A stretch of DNA of 64,000 bases. Source: Delphinapterus leucas (taxonomy: Eukaryota > Chordata > Mammalia > Artiodactyla > Monodontidae). Below the pieces are notes generated by a model. It did not search any database, was not told the origin of the DNA, and saw only the letters and a list, made by a program, of their open reading frames with translations. The stretch spans positions 21,258,507 to 21,322,506 of the forward strand of contig NW_022098026.1 of assembly GCF_002288925.2 (NCBI RefSeq), read 5' to 3'. Positions 35,630 to 46,899 of this stretch are shown one piece after another. Positions within the stretch are counted from its first letter, which is position 1; each line of letters starts with the position of its first letter. A program made the position numbers and the translations under genes.

Positions 35630-36118
35630 GGGGCCTCACCTGGGCACTAGCAGGCTTCCTGGGCTCAAGAGGACAGGGCAAACGCCCTCCTCTCGTCTTC
35701 TGCTCCTCCAGTCTGGGGTCTGAGAGGGCCCCTCCCACCTGCCTCCCCTGATCTCCCTAGCCTCCCTCCTATGCCTCCAAGGACCCATGTGGCCTGGAGG
35801 GCAGGGGATCGGCCTGGGAGCTCAGCAGGCTCCCCTGGCCCAAGTGGGTGGGGCAGTTGCCCTCCGTTCCTCTCCCGCTCCTCCTGGATGGCCCCTCCAG
35901 CCTGTCACTCCTGATCTCCCCGGCCTCCTTCCTATGCCCCCAGGACCCACGCGGCCTAGGTGGGGCTTTAGATAGGGAAGGAAGCAGCTTGGGAGCTCAG
36001 TAGGCTCCCCTGCCTGAGTGGGCCAGGCGATCGCCCTCTGCTCCTCTCCTGCTCTTCCCAGAGAGTCCCTCCCTCCTGCCTCTCCTGATCTCCCTGGCCT
36101 CAGGGGCACTGATCTTCT
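35630..36118 (-). promoter_or_regulatory. L1 5' UTR with ~175-bp GC-rich tandem monomers
   Basis: A CT/GC-rich block with anchor phrases 'caggcttcctgggctcaag' (35,651), 'caggctcccctggcccaagt' (35,826) and 'taggctcccctgcctgagtg' (36,001), spaced exactly 175 bp. Each is followed by 'gccctc', a 'ctcctc(t/c)' run and 'ctgatctccc(t/c)'. The 5' UTR of mammalian L1s is an internal promoter, and tandem promoter monomers are best known in rodent L1s. That this block is promoter is inference from its position. Confidence 0.7.
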
Positions 36119-38059
36119 GGAAAATATTTTAGAATACATAGAAGTATTCTCTAGCAAAGCTGAAAACCTTGCTATCTGAAACAAAATAGAGCCTGACTGC
36201 TAATACGGATGCAAACTTATCATAATATTTCAACACAGAGTGTAGAATCATCCTTTAATCAGACAAAACTGTAAGGTTAACTGGAGAGAGAATAGCAATT
36301 TCACATGTTAATCTGCAGTGATTGAGTTCACATCGGTCAAAAAGCTAAAGTGTTTACTCTGGGTTTTAAAAATATAGGATGAGTGTGAGTGAAGCTGTTT
36401 GACCCCTCCTGAGGGCGCACGGGACAGTCACACGTGGCTGAAATGCTGAGAGTTTGTGAAGATGGAGACAATAGACGTTCTCTACACAGGAACTGAAGGA
36501 GAACTAATTCGCTTAATTAAGGAGGTGGAGCATTTTTGGGGCAGTTATTAAGGATGAAGTCATATGCACCAATGCACACAAAATACTTTGCCTTACACTT
36601 CTTTTTTGGTGGAAACATCTGGCAAAAATATGTTGAGAAAAGAGAACTTTTGTGCAGTGGGATCTTGCTGTGAAGAGATGAAAACTTGGGCTAATTACAG
36701 GATGTCTGTAAAAAGAAAGGGCTAGCTTTATATTTCAGACCCATTTTTCTCCCTGTAGGGTAAACATCTAATGTAAAAGCAGTGGTATGCTGTGGGAAAT
36801 AAATATGGGGTGAGAAACAATGAATTGCATCTAATATATAATACTGTACCATAAAGGTTATTAAAATAGCATTCAGTTTATACTTGCTTTTATAAGTGTG
36901 CCAAGAGAAAACCAGACGAGTCTGAAACCTGTATGACAAAGACCACAAAACTGCACAATTTCTTATACGTAGAATGTTGCAGACCTCTTAATTAAAAATG
37001 ACCCAGCTAATGTCCTATTTAGAAGTAAATAATGCACAGTTTGGAATTTTGCTTCACATTTATTTTAAAACTATGATGACCCCAAACTCTTTTGAAATCT
37101 CCTCTTTCAATGTCCTTTAGCTCCTTTTGCCTTTCCCTATAATCCTACCTTCATTCTGTTCCTTATCCAGAGTCCTGTGATACTTCAGCCTAAAGACCAA
37201 AATTTTAGAAAAAGAAAAAGAAAAATTAAAAAAAAGTTGGGTGGTCCTAATCTCTCTTGGAGCATCCCATGTGACTCCGTCAAGACTCTAATCATAGGCA
37301 TCCAGGAGATTAAGACCAACCCCAGCCATTTAACAAGCCCTATAGACATTAACCATTCTAAAAGCACTAAGATTTAATCTAGCAGAGGGATGCTTAATTC
37401 TACTGGCTTCTTCCCACAGGAACAAGATACTTAACATCACCTGGAGAGGAATTTTCTGACAGTCTTCTCAAGAGGATTGAATGAAAAGTATTTTTTTTTT
37501 CCTTCCCCATCTCTATAATTTGGGTGAATGTTAAAAAAGATCTTTATAAAGAGGTAGGCCAGTCATTATCGTCCTAGTTGTGCAACATTGCCTACACTGT
37601 CAGGTACGTGGCTCAGCCTTGTGGGCTCAGGGACTCAGGGAATATGGCTCCTATAACCCAGTCTTCTGGAGATCATACTGTATCTTACCCATGGCCCTCG
37701 CAACTGCCTGCCACCCTCTGTCCATTACAAGCACCCCACTATCGAAAATCAGTTCTCTTCAGACTGATCTGAGCCAGAAATCTCAAAACCATTCGGAGAC
37801 TGTGCCACCTTTACTGTTCAGTAGTAGCATTCTCCTCTCCTGCGAACCACACTTCTTACCACGCACTATTGTCTCTAAAACTGAGACTACAGTGTCTGCC
37901 ATTTACTAGCATTTTTATAATGCTGGGTTTTTTTAAGTTGAGAATGATTTCTCCATAACTATGTGTCTACCATAAGTGGGAAAATTAAAGAGACCAAAAA
38001 GATTGTGTGGCTTTTCTGACATCTGCCTGTTCCCTGTGAGTTTTTGATTTGCAGTCTTT
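36119..38059. other. Unique block without gene; candidate conserved non-coding DNA
   Basis: No repeat recognised over ~1.9 kb. 36,290-36,620 looks information-rich and includes the palindrome cttaattaag at 36,512-36,521 with a nearby 'ctaattc', typical of homeodomain-core (TAAT) sites. A T run lies at 37,491-37,500. Frames at 37,578-37,909 have no family features. Confidence 0.45.
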
Positions 38060-38178
38060 GCAATAGGACTCTTGTCTTCATGAGGGCCATGACTGCACCT
38101 GTTTTTGCTCATCTTTGTTCCTTCTTCCAGACCCTAGAACTGTTTTTGGTACCCAGCAGATGCTTAGAAATTTAACCT
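38060..38178 (+). repeat. L2 3' terminal fragment
   Basis: 'tcttcatgagggccatgactg', 'gaccctagaactgtttttgg' and 'cagcagatgcttagaaat' follow the L2 3' end. Confidence 0.65.
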
Positions 38179-38189
38179 GTCAAGTAGAG

Positions 38190-38290
38190 GACTGAATGCA
38201 TCTACTTTGGCCATGCATTGTGCTAGGTGCTTTGAATACAGATATGAATAAGACACAGTTCTTGCCATCAAAGCCTGACAAAGGACTAAT
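38190..38290. repeat. Decayed dispersed repeat, unassigned
   Basis: 'tgtgctaggtgctttgaatacagatatgaataagac' wording is typical of an old high-copy mammalian repeat. Confidence 0.4.
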
Positions 38291-38444
38291 CTTTCCAACA
38301 TGACTTTCTGCGCTGTTGGACTTAAGCAAAGCAATTTAAGTGGACATTCCCATTAAAGCTCTGGTTTAGGGATCCTAAGGGAAACTCTGCTCCCAAATGT
38401 CTCTCCCATGAGCCAGACAGCACATAATATTTTCTGCATTTATT

Positions 38445-38720
38445 AACAATGGTAACAGCCATGGCAAACATGACTTGTGGGTGCCTCTCCTATGTTGGAC
38501 ACTTGTACAATGTGCCTTGCATATATTCTATAATTCTCACAGTCTCCCCTTTATAATAGATGTTACGATCATTTTATCGATGAGGAAAGAGAGGCTAAGA
38601 GATGTTATGTGTCCTAGTTGGTATACCAGCTACACAACTGGTAAGATGAGGTAGCTGCTTTCATCCCTGGCTGGTCAGATTTCAAAGACCAGACCCATAA
38701 CCACACTCGGTTCTACCTCC
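38445..38720 (-). repeat. MIR SINE, minus strand
   Basis: 'ttctataattctcacagtctcc', 'ttatcgatgaggaaagagaggct', 'agctacacaactggtaag' and 'accagacccataaccacactc' give the reversed MIR order. Confidence 0.82.
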
Positions 38721-38779
38721 CGCTGATAAAGTAATTTTCTCAGGAAAGGGCATTGACAGGTATTACTTGGTCTGACTCT

Positions 38780-38975
38780 GTCACTTGTGAAAGACAAAAT
38801 TGGGTACCATTTGATTTCATTCTTCCAACCATTCTTTGATATGGGAAACAAGTATTGTACCAGTACTTTGTATAGTTGAGGGACCTGGGAGTCCCCAGAG
38901 TCACATGGGGAACAAGTAGCAGACTGCTGGTCTGACTAGATGCCTGTACAGTATTCTCTCCACTGTATAGGGAGG
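38780..38975 (-). repeat. MIR-like fragment, minus strand
   Basis: 'ttgatatgggaaacaagtattg', 'cacatggggaacaagtagcagac' and 'attctctccactgtat' suggest a further reversed MIR. Weakly conserved. Confidence 0.5.
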
Positions 38976-39204
38976 GAAGCCTCCAGGCATTTCAGAAAGA
39001 CATTTTCTGTCCCATGTTTTCACCAAGGGATGGGACTCTATGAAGCATTTCTGCATCCAGTCCAGAGTGGTTTAAGGAGACCAAATTGGTGATTGGAAAA
39101 ATATATGACCAAAAAGGCCAATGATGGGTCTTGCCTCATCTAGGTCTGCCTTTCTTGAAGGATGAAGAAACAGTCTCTGCCTGCTAGCCTCTCCCACCCT
39201 CTAA

Positions 39205-39395
39205 ACCAACGGTTCTCAACAGTGGTGATTTTGCTCCCTGGAACATGTGGCAATGCCGGGAAACATTTTTGATTGTTATAACTCTAGCTGGGTGTATGCC
39301 ACTGGAATCGAGTAGGAGAGGCTAAACATCCTACAATGTACAGAACAGCCCCCAAAACAAAGAATTGTCGGGTCCAAAAACCCTGCTTCAAAGTA
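39205..39395 (+). mobile_element. MER20 (hAT-Charlie relic), second copy
   Basis: 'aacggttctcaacagtggtg', 'ggcaatgccgggaaacattttt', 'gctaaacatcctacaatgtac', 'caaagaattgtcgggtcc', same order as the copy at 5.1 kb. Confidence 0.88.
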
Positions 39396-40075
39396 ATGTT
39401 CTACCTATCCCATAAAAAGCCTTATTCTTTCAAAAAGTATAGAAAACCCAGACAGTTCAACGGCCTGGATATCTAAGTTAATCATATAAAATACAATGCA
39501 TAGGACCACTGAAGAGAAGGGAGATGTTTTACTTATTTATTTGAACATCATGTTCTTAAAAAATATTTCTCTCACTCCCAAATAGGAAAGACGTGTATAG
39601 TATCCTAAATGTTAAAAGAATCCAGTACTTTGAAAACAAATTATTATACAGCAACTAATAAGATATCGATTGGGGTCCTTTTTCTATTTAAATAACTTAG
39701 AACAAAACAGAATGTTGCAGCTATTTTTTTTTTAATACAGTCAGTGACGTAAACATCAAACAGAGGCACATGGAAAATTAAAACAATTTCCTGTAAATGA
39801 AAAGAAAAGTGAAATGAGGTTAATATAAACCTTTAATTCACTGACTCCTTTCTGAGGCTTTGAGAAGCATTATTTTTAGCAATAATTCTGCTTATGTGGC
39901 ACGTAGTCCGTGTTTCGTTCCCTCTGCTATTTGTTTTGGGGACATATGTGGGTAACCAAGTATTCATCCTTAAGCATCCTGCGGCAGGAACTGGGACCCC
40001 AGAGGTGCCGTTGCTAGGGGCCCAGGGCTTCAAACCCAGAGGCTGGGTGGTATCTCTCCAGGGACAGCAACAGCG
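39396..40075. other. No gene or recognised repeat
   Basis: AT-rich, unassigned. Frames at 39,833-40,033 are chance. Confidence 0.5.
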
Positions 40076-40517
40076 ACCTGTTTTCTTCTTCTTCTTCTTT
40101 TTTTTTTTTTTTTTAATTGAAGTATACTTTATAATCTTATATTACCTTCAGAGGTACAACATAGTAATTCAATACTTTAATAGATCATACTCCCTTTAAA
40201 GTTATTACAAAATAATGGCTACATTCCCTGTGCCTTGCAATGCAGTATTCTTGTTGCTTATCTATTTTATACATAGTAGTTTGTATCTTTTAATCCCATA
40301 AGCCTAGTTTGCGCCTCTCCACTGGTAATCACTAGTTTGTCAACATGGCTAATCGTCAGGGAGATGCAAATCAAAACCACGAGATATCACCTCACACCTG
40401 TCAGAATGGCTATCATCAAAAAGACCGCAAGTAGCAAGTGATGGGTGGGATGTGGACAAAAGGGAACCCTCGTACCCTGTTGGCGGGAAAGTAAATTGGT
40501 GCAACAACCTGTCTTCC
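40076..40517 (-). mobile_element. LINE-1 with 5' inversion (twin-priming structure)
   Basis: The left part (~40,096-40,335) is L1 3' UTR on the minus strand after a T tail. The right part (~40,345-40,503) is an upstream L1 segment on the plus strand ('gagatgcaaatcaaaacca', 'agatatcacctcacacctg', 'agtaaattggtgcaac'). This back-to-back order is the signature of twin priming. Flanks acctgttttcttc (40,076-40,088) and acctgtcttcc (40,507-40,517) are a plausible short target-site duplication. Confidence 0.85.
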
Positions 40518-42108
40518 GAAGCCAGGCTCCTCATTTCAATCTTCTCAAGGCTGTGTCCTCTGCAGAGTAAATGCTTCTTCTCATTAAATATTTCAAGAAA
40601 CTATTTATTTTTTGATGCAAACCAGGCACTGTGTGAACACTGAGTATGTACAGCAAGAAAATGGCGGGCGTGACCCCCGCCTTGAGGGAGCTGACAGCCC
40701 AGTCAGGGAGAGAGAGAGGCAACTGATGATCTCGTAAATGACTATTCACAAATGTGATTAATGTGATGGGCTAAATAACATAGGATTTGATGAGGGCATA
40801 TACAGGGGACCCTGATCAAGTCTCCATATCTGGGGGTAGGAGTGGGGTAAGGGGGTGACGATAAGGTTGACTAGGGAGGTTTCTTCAGGGAGGTGACGAT
40901 TAAACTGGAATCCGTCAGCTTAATGAGCTGTGTGCGGAAAACGTGTGCCAAGACAACGCGCCCCCTCACAGTTTGTGCTTGCTGATACTTCTGGCTCGAA
41001 TGTAAATTCACCTTGCACACAGGTCTTCCTGCCTTTTTAGCTGCTGCTACTTCTGCTTATAGCCTTACTATCAAATACTTCCGCCTTCATTTCATAAGAG
41101 GAGCTGGTGAGGTTGGTTCACCTTTTCACCCTTGGCTTGTAGGACTTCTGAGTTATTTCTATGTCTGCAACTGGAGTCAAATTTCTTCTTGGGCAGAAGC
41201 CAGGGTCTTCAGATAACCTTGCTTTGCATCCTCTGGAAATCTTCCTGGCCACATGACAATCCCTCTTTCATATGGGCAAAGAGGGAGTTTTGGACTGCAT
41301 GGCAATGCAACACTTGGGCTAATCCAATGTCATGTGTAATTTCCCTTGTGACAATGAGAGGTGGAAAGGAGAGCATGAGATACTCTTCTACATCTTTATA
41401 TCTTTCTCTGAATAAATCATTTTGGGCACAAAAGAGACAGAGGCATGTCCTCCCCCTACATCTCCACTGAGCTTGGCTATAGATGGACCTCTCTATCTGT
41501 GCTTCTGAAAATAGGGTATGATCGTGTTTGGATTTCTCAAACTATTTAAGTAAGATGCCTCATAGTTAGAACCTGAGAAAAAGTGTGGATAATATCTTAT
41601 TATTACTTAATATCATCTTGAGTAGAAAATAAAGTCTTTATTGAAAAACGCTTTTGGGTGATTCCCATGCTTGAGAGTTCACAATCTTTCACCCAATTAC
41701 TTAATTTAGGGTTGACAAGGAGAAGGGAATCTCTTACGTCAGGTCACAAATTACCCTAAAACACACAAGGATGCCATCTGTTACTTCTTTTGTATTCACG
41801 ACAATGCACAGTAGGGGCTGAACAAAAGGTGATACCTAAGAAGACTGCCCCATAAATATTCAGTTCAATGAACAAAAGAGGGAGAGCATGAAGTCTTAGC
41901 CCTGGCTAACTCTCTGGAATCTCATTGACATCCTTCCCCAGAACATTTTCTCATTCTTCTGCTGTAGCACTTACATTACACAATCATCAGTATTATCACT
42001 ATTGTCATCATCATTGCCAACACCCACTCTGAGTTGTCTACTAAGGGTTGTTACTAAGGGTGACCTCGGCATGATTGCAGAAGCTTGACTGTCTCGGTCA
42101 TTCACCTT
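40518..42108. other. No gene; mostly unique sequence
   Basis: 40,585-40,740 carries decayed dispersed-repeat wording ('ccaggcactgtgtgaacac', 'cttgagggagctgacagcccag'). The remainder, including overlapping frames at 41,013-41,470, has no repeat or gene that I recognise. Confidence 0.5.
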
Positions 42109-42155
42109 TCCGTCCATCCATCCATCCATCCATCCATCCATCCATTCATCCATCT
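42109..42155. repeat. (CATC)n microsatellite
   Basis: About nine CATC units with one CATT variant. Confidence 0.95.
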
Positions 42156-42301
42156 AATCATCCAGCCCTTAGGGAACATCTTGGTCCCTAAGTTATTTCA
42201 AGTCTGATAACACCATTTTGACCACAGACAACTACTTCTTAGTGGTTTGGGTCCTTAAGATACATACAATGGGAGAGTGAGGTAGAGTGGGGGACATAAG
42301 A

Positions 42302-42325
42302 GTGTGTGTGTGTGTGTGTGTGTGA
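42302..42325. repeat. (GT)12 microsatellite
   Basis: Uninterrupted GT dinucleotide run after 'aagagt'. Likely polymorphic. Confidence 0.97.
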
Positions 42326-42729
42326 ATATGAGTACTCATAGTAGCAAGGACGTACAGATTCCCTTATCAGCTACTTTTGAATGAGACCAATAGATATGTA
42401 AAACTATTTTAGAGATTTACATGGCTTTCTCTGGGAAAACCCCAAGGTCTTGAACAAAGACCTTATATGAGAAGCCACAAATAATGAAAGCCACCCGTTT
42501 AAAGAAAGCATGCACAAAGAGGAGAAACTAACTCAAGGGAAACGTTGAGAAACAGGGAAGCATTGAGAAACAAGGAAGAACCTTAGTGAAGAGGAAGTGG
42601 GGTGGGAAGGGGGTAAGCAAAACCCATTATGCTTAAAAAAATTAATGACACTATTTTACTTCTCTGCCAAAAACAGTCTCAGGCATTGAGGCAGAAAGTG
42701 GGACTCCAGGAGGAGAAAGGACCCTGACT
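42326..42729. other. No gene or recognised repeat
   Basis: Purine-rich unassigned sequence. Confidence 0.5.
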
Positions 42730-43060
42730 CTGGCCCTAAAGAATTCCTTGCAGTTTCTCTAGACTCTGCACCCCACCCTGCCACTCAACACCACTAAGCC
42801 TGTTTTCTTAATCTCTGTGAAGCTGTCCTTGATTTTCCAAGTCAGTATAAGGCATAACCTCATTTCTGCAACCATAACTCCCACCCTGTTCATCTTCCTC
42901 CTAAGAATTAATTGTTTTATTACACTTTATTTACTTGTCTGGACCCCCTCACCTGGCTGTGGACTTGTGGGCAGGAATTCTGCCCAGGTTGTCTTTTGAT
43001 TTCTAGAGCTTAGCACAGACAACCTGTTGATACTTAATAAACATTTGAGAAAGGGAAGAG
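42730..43060 (+). mobile_element. L2 3' region, decayed
   Basis: 'tctgtgaagctgtccttgat', 'ccaccctgttcatcttcctcc', 'attgttttattacactttattt', 'gcttagcacagacaacctg', 'ttaataaacatttgaga' follow the L2 3' end. Confidence 0.7.
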
Positions 43061-43119
43061 AATTAAAGGAGAAGTTAGATGACTCTATTATAGTTACTAG
43101 ATAAAAAGACACATTCAGT

Positions 43120-43300
43120 GAGACTTTAGACATTCATTCATTCACTCACTTGTTCAACCAACCAACAAATACCAGTATTTACTAAACGCCAATCACTGGG
43201 ATAAGACATGATTCTAGCCCTTGAGGGCTTACTCTCTATTAGGGGATTCACACTTACCAACAGGCAAGTAAAATGCAATGTGATACTAAGAGGCAGGTAG
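43120..43300. repeat. Decayed dispersed repeat, unassigned
   Basis: 'attcattcattcactcactt', 'gcccttgagggcttactctct' and 'aacaggcaagtaaaatgcaatg' are typical of an old repeat family I cannot name. Confidence 0.4.
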
Positions 43301-43309
43301 TAGTAGCGC

Positions 43310-43620
43310 TTGCGCACACTGTGAATATGATTAATGCCATGGAACTGTACACTAAGTGACGGTTAAAATGGCAAATTTTATATTAAAAAATATATATTTG
43401 TGTATAACTGAGTCACTTTGCTGTACAGCAGAAATTAGAACATTGTAAATCAACTATACTTCAATAAAAAAAAATAAAATTTTTTGAAAATGGCAAAGTT
43501 TACTGGTGATTACATGGGTGTATACAACTGTCAAAACTCACCCAACTGAGCATTTAAGATCTGTGCTTTTAATTGTGTGTTACGTATTTCTCAGTTAAAA
43601 AGTAAGGTAAACTTTTAAAA
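43310..43620 (+). mobile_element. Old LINE-1 3' end with a younger L1 tail nested inside
   Basis: The older L1 3' UTR (43,320-43,390 and 43,483-43,620: 'ggaactgtacactaagtgacgg', 'gcatttaagatctgtgctttt') is interrupted by ~85 bp of a younger L1 terminus (43,398-43,482: 'tcactttgctgtacagcag', 'aaatcaactatacttcaata'). Confidence 0.78.
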
Positions 43621-43754
43621 AGGAGGTTAGGAGAGGCGTGTTTATATGAGAAACAGGAGGCACCAAATCCCCCTAAGTGATGGGGGTCAGAGAAGGCTTC
43701 TTTAAGGACAGACACCTAAGTATGTGCAACATCAAAGAGATGTTTACACATCTG

Positions 43755-43880
43755 AAAGAAGGGAAAAGAGACTCAGAGATGGGAAGTGACATGTTCAAGG
43801 TCACACCTGGCTGATGGCAGAGCTGGAAAGAAAACCCAGTGTTTTGATTCCTAACCCAGGGCTCATTCCCTAAACCTGTT
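43755..43880 (-). repeat. MIR SINE fragment, minus strand
   Basis: 'gatgggaagtgacatgttcaaggtcacacctggctg', 'cagagctggaaagaaaaccc' fit the reversed MIR. Confidence 0.82.
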
Positions 43881-44229
43881 GTTCTGGTTATTATCTAAGG
43901 TCTTTCAGCCCCAAGCTCACTGCCCCATGTTCTGCTCTGTGATACTGCATTTCCCAGACACCTGAGTTTCCAAGTTAGGTGCTGCCGGTGGGAAGCAGGG
44001 ATGGAAATTTGGAAGGCAGGAGACAGGCAGGGAGAGGGTGCAGCGTGAAGCTCTAGTCCATTGTTTCTCGGTGTTCCAAGTACCAGTGACAAACATCCAT
44101 TCGAGGTCTGAGCACCAGCCCTGCAGTTTTCCCACAGAGGTTCAAGTACTAGTCACCTAATGATCCCACTGGGAGGTCCCAGTGCCAAGCCCCTAACCCC
44201 AGAGGTATGAGTTCAGGTCTGAACAATGA
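43881..44229. other. No gene or recognised repeat
   Basis: Unassigned. Minus-strand frames at 43,895-44,135 overlap in two phases and are chance. Confidence 0.45.
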
Positions 44230-44540
44230 AATTAAAACCAAACTCATGATCTTTCCTCACCAACCAAGTCTTCTTTTGGCGCTTCCAAGCTTGGGGAATG
44301 ACAGGTTATCCAAAGAGTTACTCTTGACACCTGCCTCTCCCTCACTCCCTCTGTCCAAAACCAACACCAAGTCCTGGCCATTCTACTTCCTAGAAGCCTC
44401 TTAGATATGTTCACTTCTTCTCCCTACTCTTACCCTAGGCTAGGCTACCATCATCTCTTGCCTGGACCTCCATAATCAACTCCTAACTGATCTGGCCTTC
44501 ACTCTGCCCCTCCTTGTTGACTTTCCATTCTCCCTTGATT
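44230..44540 (+). mobile_element. L2 fragment
   Basis: 'caccaagtcctggccattctacttcctagaagcctctt', 'ctaccatcatctcttgcctgg', 'caactcctaactgatctgg' is the L2 upstream 3' text. Confidence 0.88.
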
Positions 44541-44544
44541 TAAT

Positions 44545-44665
44545 GCAGTTTTCAGCAACTGAATTAGGAGACTTGATGCCTAGTCACAGCTCTGTTGGTA
44601 TCCAGTACAGTCTTGGGCAAGTCAGTTAATTTCCCTTATTTCCAGTTTCCCCAAATATAAAATAT
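44545..44665 (+). repeat. MIR3-like fragment
   Basis: 'ctgaattaggagacttgatgcc', 'cacagctctgttggta', 'cttgggcaagtcagttaattt' resemble MIR3. Confidence 0.65.
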
Positions 44666-44914
44666 CAGGATCTATACACACACCAATGTTTTTATGAAAA
44701 AGGAAGGTTTTACAGAGGAAGTAGCACTGGACCTGGACACTGAAGGATGAGAGGCTTTTGACCTGTGTTTCAAGTGAAAACTATGGCCCAAAGAATGGGT
44801 AACGTGTCCTTGTGTGTTTGGAATAGCACAAAGACAGAAAATAGCTGACAACTGTATTACAAAGTTGATTTCCTAGGATATGTGATGAGATGGCCTAGAA
44901 CAGGGCTCCTTCCC
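44666..44914. other. Unassigned gap
   Basis: No clear feature; possible decayed repeat ('ggaagtagcactggacctggac'). Confidence 0.35.
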
Positions 44915-46305
44915 GTCTTCCTCATCTTATTAAGTGGCACCACCATCTAGGAACTGCCCAATCCAAAGCCATCATCTATGATTCCTCTATTTTTTCCCCA
45001 CCAACCCACATTCAATCCATCAGTAAATCTTGTTGACACTGTGGCCAAACCCAGTCAAACTCCTTCCCACCTCCCACTTCTCTCCTCCGCTACCACTCAA
45101 GTCCATGCCACCACTGCAATTGCCTCTTTTTTTTTTTTTTTTTTTTGCGGTACGCGGGCCTCTCAGTGTTGTGGCCTCTCCCGTTGCGGAGCACAGGCTC
45201 CGGACGCGCAGGCTCAGCGGCCACGGCTCACGGGCCCAGCCGCTCCGCGGCATGTGGGATCCTCCCGGACCGGGGCATGAACCCGTGTCCCCTGCATCAG
45301 CAGGCGGACTCCCAACCACTGCGCCACCAGGGAAGCCCGCAATTGCCTCTTAAGTGCGTTCTCTTCTTCCACATTCATCCACTTAAAATATGTACATAAA
45401 GCAGCCAGACTACTCTTAAAGGTCAATCAGATGGTTTTTCTTACTGCGTAAAACTCTCCTTTGGCATCCTCCTTCACTTGGAAAAAAATTAAAATTCTTT
45501 ACCATGACCTGAAAGGCTCATAGGGATTTGCTCCTACTGTGTTTTGCTGCCCAGATTCCCTTCCAGGACAAAGGACTTCTCCTCCCAGCTGTTGGCAGTG
45601 CTGCCATCTGACAGTCCTCACCTATCAGCACTAGCTGGCAGAGAGCAGCCCAGGCCTACTGACTATTCAACATTGGGACAGGAAGGCTGTCCCCCTTGTC
45701 CCAACACTGAAGGGCATCCCAGTTCAGAGCTCCCTGCAGAGTCAGCTGAAGTCTTCTTTTGACTGCACCATAGCCCAACTTCTCCGTCCACGTAATCTTA
45801 CTCTTTCCTCTTCTCCTCCTAGTTGGTGATCCCAAGGACCAGGGAACCCAACTGACAACAGCCCCTGTGTAGCCTGTATGCCATTTCCCTTCTCCAAGCC
45901 AATCACCTCACCCTTCTTTGCTTCCTATATGGCACCATGCTCCTTCTGACCTTGGGGCCATTTCTCTTCTGGTTTTCCCCCTCTGTCTGGAAGTCTCTGT
46001 CTGCCTTTTGCCTGATTAGTTCCTACTCCATCAATACTCAGTTCCAAAGAGACTTCCTCAGGGAATTCATCCCTGATCTGTCAGACTAGGGCAGGGGTTC
46101 CTGTTACAAACTCTGACAACACCCTATAACTTTTCCTGGCACTTAGCTCTTATGACGTGTTTAAGATCAACCTTTCATGCTAGAATATAAGCTTCAGGCA
46201 GGTAGTGGCTTTGCCTGCTTTCTTCCATCATGTCTGCTTAGCACTGAACAGGCTGCCTTACATTTAATAGATGCTTAATACATTCATTTGTTGGATGAGT
46301 GAATG
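44915..46305 (+). mobile_element. L2, long fragment interrupted by a CHR SINE
   Basis: L2 order is kept over ~1.2 kb. Before the SINE: 'cattcaatccatcagtaaatcttgttg'. After it: 'agccagactactcttaaagg', 'taaaactctcctttggcat', 'tccctctgtctggaagtctctg', 'gagacttcctcagggaattcatcc', 'agatgcttaatacattcatttgttgg'. Frames at 45,544-45,762 are read-through. Confidence 0.88.
45116..45351 (-). mobile_element. CHR SINE, short subfamily, perfect 13-bp TSD
   Basis: The body is 45,129-45,338 on the minus strand, with an A-tail of about 20 (T run). gcaattgcctctt at 45,116-45,128 and 45,339-45,351 is an exact duplication of L2 host sequence. Confidence 0.97.
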
Positions 46306-46899
46306 CGTGAACGATTTAATTCCCTTGCTTTGGCCCACGGTGATAGGCAGAAAAAGGCAATGATAAGGGTCTCTGAGTCACTGTGGCTGACAACTGCTTG
46401 TTTTCCTGCTCATGAGAAAACAAAGCAAAACAAAGAAATGCAACAAAAGAAACAAAAGCAGCAACTTAGAAAAAGTGTCTGGACCACAGCCAGAGTGAGA
46501 AACATGAGTTCCCAGTTAGAGCTGCCATCAATGTTTCAGCCAACGGGATAATCAAAGTAAAATATCCCCAGGCAAGATTAGCAAGATTCCTTCTCTGTGT
46601 CTAATGTGGAGTTAAGTGGGTCCCCAAACGTGCAAAATGTGTCCATTAAATTGGACTCAGCTCAAGTCAAGGAGCATCTGTCTTTTAATACTCCTGAGGT
46701 TTCCATTTTTACAGTGAAACCTTCCATCTTTTTGGATGGTTATCTGTTGTACAATGAAACAGCCAAATCAAAAAAATATATATGAAGGCCTTAATAACTA
46801 TGACTCAAAATCTAGAAGCCATAAAATAGAAGAATAAATTAAAGTATGTAAAAATTAAAACCACTTGGCCTAGCATTCGAAACCACAAGAGCAGAGAAT
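46306..46899. other. No gene or recognised repeat
   Basis: Unassigned. The frame at 46,303-46,551 (Lys/Gln-rich from an A-rich stretch) is not a gene. Confidence 0.5.

Larger units (their letters stand above)
30676..36118 (-). mobile_element. Nearly full-length LINE-1, ~5.4 kb, inactive
   Basis: A minus-strand L1 with all parts in order. It has a GC-rich tandem-monomer 5' region (about 34,999-36,118), ORF1 (34,108-34,998), a short inter-ORF gap, ORF2 (about 31,046-34,049), a shortened 3' UTR and an A-tail (T run 30,675-30,683). ORF1 and ORF2 carry frameshifts and stops, and an internal deletion near 31,045 removes the ORF2 C-terminus and part of the 3' UTR. L1 normally copies its RNA by target-primed reverse transcription; this copy cannot encode intact proteins. 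A convincing target-site duplication was not found. Confidence 0.95.

Noticed and set aside
35400..36118. GC-rich block that could be a CpG-island gene promoter
   Set aside because: It lies directly 5' of L1 ORF1 on the same strand and is built of L1 monomers, so it is L1 5' UTR rather than a host promoter.
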